DNA of 64,000 nucleotides, from positions 196,247,847 through 196,311,846 of the forward strand of contig NC_089495.1 of NCBI RefSeq assembly GCF_036850765.1, in the 5' to 3' direction. Each line of letters opens with the position of its first letter. Within the stretch, counting starts at the first letter, position 1. The DNA comes from Saccopteryx bilineata (lineage: Eukaryota > Chordata > Mammalia > Chiroptera > Emballonuridae). Shown here piece by piece: positions 57,299 to 64,000 of this stretch. Position numbers and translations under genes: made by a program. Below the pieces are notes generated by a model. It saw only the letters and a program-made list of their open reading frames with translations, was not told where the DNA came from and searched no databases.

Positions 57299-60200
57299 TT
57301 TTTCTCCACGGGGACTCTTCTAAGGCGTCTCCAAGTGGGACTGAGCACCGCCTGCCCAATCACCAGTCGGCTCGTGAATGCAGCACTTCCCGACCGTCCT
57401 CGCTCCCCTGTCTCGCTCCCCATTCCTTCACGGTGCTTCCTCAGGTCACCTCCCAAACAGACTGCCTGCGCCCACATTCTTATCTCTGGGTCTGCCTTTG
57501 GGGGAACCAGATTAAGACATGCCCTCTCCCTTCTGGCAAACAGCTGAAGTCACATCTCAGCTGGTTCCCAGATGAGGTTTGCTCAGGGCCACCTTCCTGG
57601 CTGATCTTTTTCTCAGGCGCCCTCTGGCCAGTCCCCCAGTCTCCCTGGCCTGTCCCCTTCCCTGTCACATTGCCCTTGGGCTTCCACAACCTCGTCTTTA
57701 TTTCCTGGAGCCCCCCCCTCCCCGACGTGCAGCCTCAGCAGAGGGGAAGTAATTGCAAAGGTACCTGCTGCCTTAGATAGTGGGGAAAGTATCACAGTCA
57801 GCATGTGGCTTAATTGAATTAAAGAGAAAAAGTCCCGCTCCTCTCTCCTCAGTAACTCACTGCCCTTGACGGATGCAGATGGAGCTCATCACGGAGGCGG
57901 AGGCAAGAGTCAAGGCGCAGGGGGCTGTTGGGCTGCAGGCTTCGCTCTCAGGAGCCCTGGGCCCTGAGAGGGAGGGAGCTAAGTGTTTGAGCAACCCTGC
58001 CAGAGTGCAGAGGCTCAGCAGGCCCCAGGCCCAGGGTGAAGAAAAGAGGGTGTGTGGGGATGAGAAGATGAAGATTTGGCTCTAGGATGGGGAGCATGAC
58101 CCAGAAAGAAGGTCTGAGTAAGACGACCCTGTGCTCGGGGCCAGCAGGTCCAGACAGCGGGAGAGGACTGGTCAGAGGTGCTGGGCGCTGTGCGCCCCCC
58201 CAGGGAGGAGGAGGAGCTCATTGACAGTCACAGGGCAGGGCAGTGACTGGCCACCAGGGAGATGTGGGCGAGGCTGCAGTGGGCAGTGCATGGAAGTCAC
58301 TCCTTCCTCCCGAGGAAGGTGCCTTGGAAAACCCTCGCTGCCAGCTGTGTCGCTGGGACTGAAGGGGAGCTCCGGCCTTGGCCCTCGGAGCTCCTGCCCT
58401 GGGGCCTAGGCCTGTGCCCAGCTCACTGCAGCAGCACGGAGCCTCCCTTGTGGGGACTCTTCTCCAGTGAGGGCTCCCTGAGGAACCCTACAGGGAGGCA
58501 GAATCCAGCCATTCTTGGGTGTCCAAGCGTAACAGCCTCAAGACCTCACTTCTGTCCCAGCCCGAGGGTGGCCTGGATGCTGCTTCCCCCTGAGAAGAGT
58601 GGAAGGAGCTGTGGCGGCTGCGGGGAGGGGTCTGTTGGGGACAGTGCGGGCTCCTGGGCTAGGGGCTCCCAGGGACAGCCAGGCACCAGGCATGTCTTTC
58701 ATTTGGGAAGTAAAGTACCCAAAGACTGATCTCGTGTTTCCTGGTTGCTTCAGGTCCTTGTGTCACAGAATAAAGCAAAATAACTGGACTTTTGGTCCAT
58801 GTGGAGAGAACAGTTCTTATTATTTTTCTCTTGCTAGTACTTCTATGATGTGAACTGACTCAGTCATGTGAGCGCTTTGCACTCACGCTCCCTGGGTTGT
58901 CTTCTAGTTGCTTCTGCAAGAAGCTCCATCCTCTGTCACACCCCCAGGACCTGTGTTTCACTGAGACCCTCTCTCCAGGTGGGCGGAGACGTAAAAGGGG
59001 CCAGATTGGACACAGTCTGACCTAAGGTTGAGGAAGTTAAGAACGACGGGCTTCATGCTGGGGGTGCCTGGGACTCGTGGGAGGTTATTGAGCTGAAGGA
59101 GCGCATAGTCAGAGCTTTGTCTTGGTAAGTAAGAGACACATGTGCAAACATAACAGGGCCTGGTGTGGGGACCTAATACATCCAAAACTTGAGTGTTTGA
59201 CCTAAAGGCCTTAAATGGGTCCTGCTCCCTCTGCCTAGAGCATTTATTCCAGTGTAAGGGTCACTTCTCAGAGAGCTCTTCCTTGGTCTGAGTCTCATCT
59301 ATAATAGATATGTTCCCCTCATCGGCCTCCATGGCTTCCTCCCGTTTTCTGTCATAGTGTTTGTTACGATTTTGAAAGTTTTAATTTGTCTTCCTAATCA
59401 GACTTTAAATTCTTCAAGGGCAGAATGCATGTTCTATTCATTTCTGTATGATGTCAAAGAAAATAAAATTGCACTGGACAGTGAAACAGGCAGGGAGGAC
59501 TTCCTTTAAGACTCTTGCGATAGGGGAGAGAGCTTGAACTGAACTCCACAGGAGGCCGAAGGGCTTCTACACTCTGGGGCGGGCTGATGGGAAACTGAGT
59601 GGAGGACCTCTGTCCACATGATGAGGCCATTTGTGTTGGCTCATCCCTGCTTATCCAAGTTGGGCTCCTCCCCTCCCACAGAGACTGGGGGACCGGGACA
59701 CTCTCTTTGCTTTGGATTACATTTCCAGGGGATGGCTTCCAGGTCCTTGAGAAGGACATTTCTGGATTATAAAACTGGCAAGAGGCTGGAAGAAGGTTTA
59801 CATCTAAAAGGGACAGAGAAAAAATTTACAAGTTTTTTTTTTTTTCCCCGAGTAAATGTTCTAAGAAAAGGGAGTTCAGGAGACTATAGTCAGGAAGAAA
59901 CTGTCTAAAGTTGAGTCAAGGTAAAGGGAATGTTAAGACCATGTTAGTCAATGACCTCTTACTCTACTGTATTCCTCCCTAGGCAACCTGGCAAAAACCC
60001 CAGCTAACAATAGGTGTGTTTAATTGAAAATTAACATTTGTATGACCACACAGTTAATCTCCATTTTCCTCTCTTAACTATATGAGCTCCATGAGGGCAG
60101 GGGTCACAGCCATCACATTCATTAGTATATATAAACCCAGCACTGTCTGCTTGCTTCTAATAGGTGCTTAGTAAGTGCTTGTGAGACCAGTGGATGAGTG

Positions 60201-60888
60201 GATGGATGGATGGATGAAGAGACAGAAGCGCAGGGATGACTTCCCGCTTTCCAGCGAGGAGAAAGGAGGTAAAGGGGTGAGTCGTGGCTGGTGGGTGGAC
60301 GGGACAGTGATGGGCTGATGGCAGAGCAGACAGTCATTTGATTTGCGGCTGTCCTGCTGACTTCTTAGTAGAGCAGGAGGCTGACAGTGCTTGGTGTCTG
60401 AGATGGAGATGATTAAGGGAGCAAGCCTGGAGCCTGGGGAGGTGCTTGGACGTGCAGATTACTCCTCTTACCTTGCCCTCTGTTTGATTTCTAACAAGGG
60501 ACAGTAAACCCTGGGGGGAAGCGACGACCACGTTTGCTCTTTTGAGTTTTTTTAGAAGACAGAGCTGCATGGAGGGGAGAGCCCCCTCCCAGGCCACCCC
60601 ACCGGCAGATGGATGCTGGTGCATGTAATTATTTTCAGGGTCAAAGCTTTGCAATCAGCTCCTTTGTCAGAAGCGTTCATTGAATAGTTTTATCGAGCGA
60701 CTGAGGGTGATTTGTTCCGGCGCTAGAGTAATTGTCTAATCAACCCGTGGGTCCCAGGAAAGGCGATTGTGGAGGAAGCATCCCAAACATTTGTGACTGA
60801 GACCAGATGGCTTCATTAATTGACTCAACAAACATTCATTGAGCACCTACTGTATGTTGGGTCCTGTGTCAGGCCTTGCAGGAAAGGG
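57299..60888. other. Intergenic stretch, mostly unique
   Basis: 57420-57530 (GGTCACCTCCCAAACAGACTGCC) resembles an old LTR end. 59225-59460 and 60080-60180 are L2-like. (GGAT)n near 60193-60216. No gene supported; frames up to 155 codons (58262-58729) show no family resemblance. Confidence 0.4.
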
Positions 60889-61178
60889 GGATAGGTTTTT
60901 GGGCCACAGACCGATTTAATGTCAGAAAATATTTTCACGAACTGGCCTTTAGGGTGGGACAGATAAATGTATCACGTGACCGAGACAAGCATCAAGAGTG
61001 AATCTTAGACAGATGTAACAGAGGGAATCTGGTCATTTTTAAAAAATAAAACATCATTCAGACTTAAATATAAATAAAACGGAAATAATGTAAGTTATTT
61101 ATTCCTCCTCTGCGGACCTGTGTACCAAATGGCCCACGGACCGGTACCGGTCTGCAGCCCGGGGGTTGGGGACCACTG
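60889..61178. mobile_element. hAT MITE (GGACCGGTACCGG type)
   Basis: GGGCCACAGACCGATTTAATGTCAG ... GGCCCACGGACCGGTACCGGTCTGC ... GGGTTGGGGACCACTG. The right end CAGTGGTCCCCAACC is intact; the left end is worn (about GGATAGGTTTTTGGG). Confidence 0.8.
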
Positions 61179-61183
61179 CTCTA

Positions 61184-61219
61184 AAGAACCTATGGAAAAA
61201 AAAAAGAAGAACCTATGGA
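61184..61219. repeat. Poly(A)-only insertion with 13-bp duplication
   Basis: AAGAACCTATGGA occurs at 61184-61196 and 61207-61219, separated only by AAAAAAAAAG. This is what a retroposition truncated down to its tail would leave. Confidence 0.6.
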
Positions 61220-63953
61220 TGGTTAGAGGGGATAAACAGAATATCCCTTAACCTCATATTCATCCCTGGTGCCCCAGGGACAGTCCCAAGGAGAAAAGGC
61301 TTCCTCCTGGTGGTGGAGGCTTCAACATAGGACGATATGGGTGGGACTGGGGTGAGGTGAATTGGCCCTGACATTCAACATCAGTGGCAAAGATTCTCTC
61401 CTTGACCAAAATCTGCCTGGGCCGCTGAGCCCTCCTCTTCTTGGCTATGCCTCAACCTTGGGCTATAAAGACTTGAGCAAACACTACCATAGTCTCTAAT
61501 GGCTCAAGGCCCCATCCATAAGATGACCCTAGACCCTTTAAAGCACCTGCCTGAGAAAACACAAGGCTGCCAAAAATGAACTGTCTCAGCCGACCTCTGA
61601 GGACAGAGCCCGTCTCCCAGTCTCTCTGGAGCTGTAGGACCTTAACTTCAGTAGGTGTCAGTAGCAAACTCAGATGGGCTTTCCACGGACCAACATCTCC
61701 TTCCCACTTTTGTAATTTTTCACCTCCCTGACACTGTTCAAGCCCTCGCCATTCCCTTCCCCTCCTCCCGCCCTGTCCCTTTAAGACTCCCTATCACCTC
61801 AGCACAAATCAGAACGGGGCTTATTGCTTTCCCCTGCTGTCACTGGTCACTGAACAGAATCTGTCTCCGCTGCTTTAACGAATGTCCGTCTGTGTTTATC
61901 TGTGTTATCAGTCCTCTGTGGAAAAACAAAAGGGGAACACTGACTCACACCATTGTTCAAAAGGAGACCCATTGGGATTCGATCCAGCAGCAGAAATAGT
62001 AAGAAAAGGAGCCGTGGGGAAGAGGGGGAGCTAGATCACACGGAGCCTTGCGGCCCAGGTGAGGAGTCGGAGCCTTTACGCCAAGGGCCACAGGAAGTGG
62101 GAGATTTTAAGCCGGAAGTCATGGGATCAGAGCTGTGCCTCGCACAGAGTAAGCATCCCCTACATGTCGATCGTTGCTGTTATTTGCAGTTCAAAAGAAC
62201 AGTTCCTCTGGCTGTGGTATGGCGAGAGGACAGTGGGAAGCCAAGGAGGAACTGGGACAACTTTTAGACGAAGAAGTGATACATTTGTGAAGGGATGACA
62301 AGACCAAGGGGTTTGGACGAGGGGCAGTAAATTGTGGGGAAATGACTGGGAGTAATATCGGGGGCTGGGCACCAGTGGATGATAAAGGGTTATTTTAAGA
62401 AGTTTGTTTGTACAGACTCAGTTCAGCAGGGATTCCAAACCTCTAGTGACAAAGGTGTTCTTTCCATCCTGGCACAGGGAGGGTACCTCTCTCGTGGGAA
62501 ATTTTATGGCCTGTTTTTAGGTGGCAAAGGGAAAATCAGAGAGCCCTTCCTGCACCTGTAGTTTCTCACGTGACATCAGCTCAAAAAGAATCAATATGAT
62601 TTTGAATCAATATGACAAAGTGACATATTTCGGGGTGGCACCTCCTGAACTCCTTCAGAGTCCTCCCAGACTCTGAGACAAGATCCAAGTGAAGAGACTT
62701 TAGTTTGAAAGTGGAGGTCGCACAAGTGGGGAAGGGAAACGGAAGGAGAGGAGCCAACGAGGCGTGGGACCGAGCAAGTAGCCGGGATGGTTGACGTGGA
62801 GAAGCACGTGCCTCAGAATGACACCAGTCCCTGGGAGGCGAGGGAGCGGGGTATTTATACACCAACCCTCTGGCCACTGGTCGAGGTCAGTTCCTGGGAG
62901 CCTTTGTTCCCTGGCACACCTGGCCTGGCATGTGCCGGCAGAGCAGCTTTCCCCAGTCCCTGGAACGAGACCCCTCAGGCCCAGAGATACAGATGCCGAC
63001 AGGCAGAAGTCCCCAGCACCCCGTGAAATGCCCGCCCACGGGGGTATGGGTGGGACAACAGACAGTGATGGCTCCCATGTCAGAGAAGGCCATTTGTCTA
63101 AATATGTAGATGTGTATCCCCAGCTAGATAAAACTGATCCTCTGTTCAGTGTTATGTCATATTAGCAGAGTTCACCACCACCTTCAAATAAACCCAGTTG
63201 AGATAGGAGCAGATTACATTTGTAGCACAGGGGCTACACCCATAACCAACCTGTGAACTAACAAGTCCACGTCTCACCCCTTGAGATTCATTACTCTGAG
63301 AGCAATGAACGTTTACTGAGCATCTGTTATGTGCCAGGCCCCACACTGGGTACCTTACACATACTATCTCATTTAATCGTTGTAATAAAAAAGCCCTACG
63401 AGGGATGGCTAGGCCCGTTTTCTGGCTGGTTTGCTCTTGTTGCACCAGGTTGCAAAGGGCAGAGCCCAATTGCAGTCCATTTTCTTTCTTCCACCTTTTT
63501 GCCGCCGCCTGACAGGTAGAAATTGCAAGAGACAATTTTAGCTCAAGTGTCTGGCTCACATTTGCATTCCGCGCTTATTGAGGTTCCCAGGCCCTATCCA
63601 GTACTTACTGTCGGGGCTTAATAAGTCCTAAATAATAATGATTTCCCCCCGGATGAGGAGGAGGATAGATGCTTGTGTCAACGGAGTTTGATTTCCACCT
63701 AATTTGCAGGGAATTTGTGCACCACCGTGATGAGCTAAATATTTATGCAGGGAGGATGTATGAACAAATCACATTTCCATAAGAAACACAAGGCAAATGA
63801 GCGCTTCACACAAAAAGAGTTTAGTGATGGGAGAAGGTGCTGTAGAGAATCAAACACTAGCAGGGATTAACTCGCATTATCCAAGAGTTAGACATATTTA
63901 GGCAATTTCAGCCTTGATGCCAGGGAAGTGTCTTTATTAAGAGTCACCAAGGG
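61220..63953. other. Intergenic stretch, mostly unique
   Basis: 63305-63420 is MIR-like (GCATCTGTTATGTGCCAGGCCC). A candidate regulatory stretch lies at 63540-63830. No gene supported; the 124-codon frame 62791-63165 and the 135-codon frame 63152-63559 lack family resemblance. Confidence 0.4.
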
Positions 63954-64000
63954 GCCCTGGCTGGTTGGCTCAGTGGTAGAGCGTCGGCCTGGTGTGCAGA
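63954..64000 (+). repeat. Rhin-1-like SINE, cut by the window edge
   Basis: GCCCTGGCTGGTTGGCTCAG then TGGTAGAGCGTCGGCCTGGTG is the SINE head; the rest lies beyond position 64000. Confidence 0.88.

Noticed and set aside
56943..57359. 138-codon minus frame as a host gene
   Set aside because: It is the L1 ORF2 C-terminal end fused by chance to upstream sequence.

Overview
The window is nuclear DNA from a placental mammal, most likely a bat. About fifteen copies of one tRNA-derived SINE are scattered through it (head GCCCTGGCCGGTTGGCTCAG, end TTCAGAAAAATAC). From memory this matches the Rhin-1 type SINE of horseshoe, leaf-nosed and related bats. A second SINE family (head GCCTGACCAGGCGGTGGCGC) and several hAT-like MITEs fit the same lineage. 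The species assignment is by recall, not by a search.

One protein-coding gene can be supported. SRSF6 (SR splicing factor SRp55) lies on the minus strand with its ATG at 6784 and its stop at 3381-3383. Six coding exons join in frame to 345 codons: two RRM domains, a glycine hinge and a long RS tail. All five introns have GT-AG borders. A CpG island at about 6110-7060 covers exons 1-2 and the promoter, with a GC box, a CRE-like site and three evenly spaced CCAAT boxes upstream. Intron 2 holds a candidate poison exon (5343-5457) that would put an immediate stop in frame, as expected for SR-protein autoregulation through NMD. The 3'UTR runs left from 3380 with several AATAAA signals.

Everything right of about 7.1 kb looks intergenic. 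By human chr20q13 synteny (memory only) this would be the gap between SRSF6 and PTPRT. I found no convincing exon, RNA gene or CRISPR array there. It is filled with SINEs in both orientations, mostly with clear target-site duplications, and with older MIR, L2, L1, MaLR LTR and hAT/MITE copies. Between them are stretches of unique DNA, a few of which look like candidate conserved regulatory elements. The 100-200 aa open frames across the SINEs are an artefact of the SINE sequence.

No new gene system was found. The points most worth a second look are the SRSF6 poison exon, the antisense SINE with an acceptor-like edge in SRSF6 intron 4, a poly(A)-only retroposition scar, a 22-bp SINE-head micro-insertion flanked by a duplication, several nested insertions that give relative ages, and unassigned MITE families.
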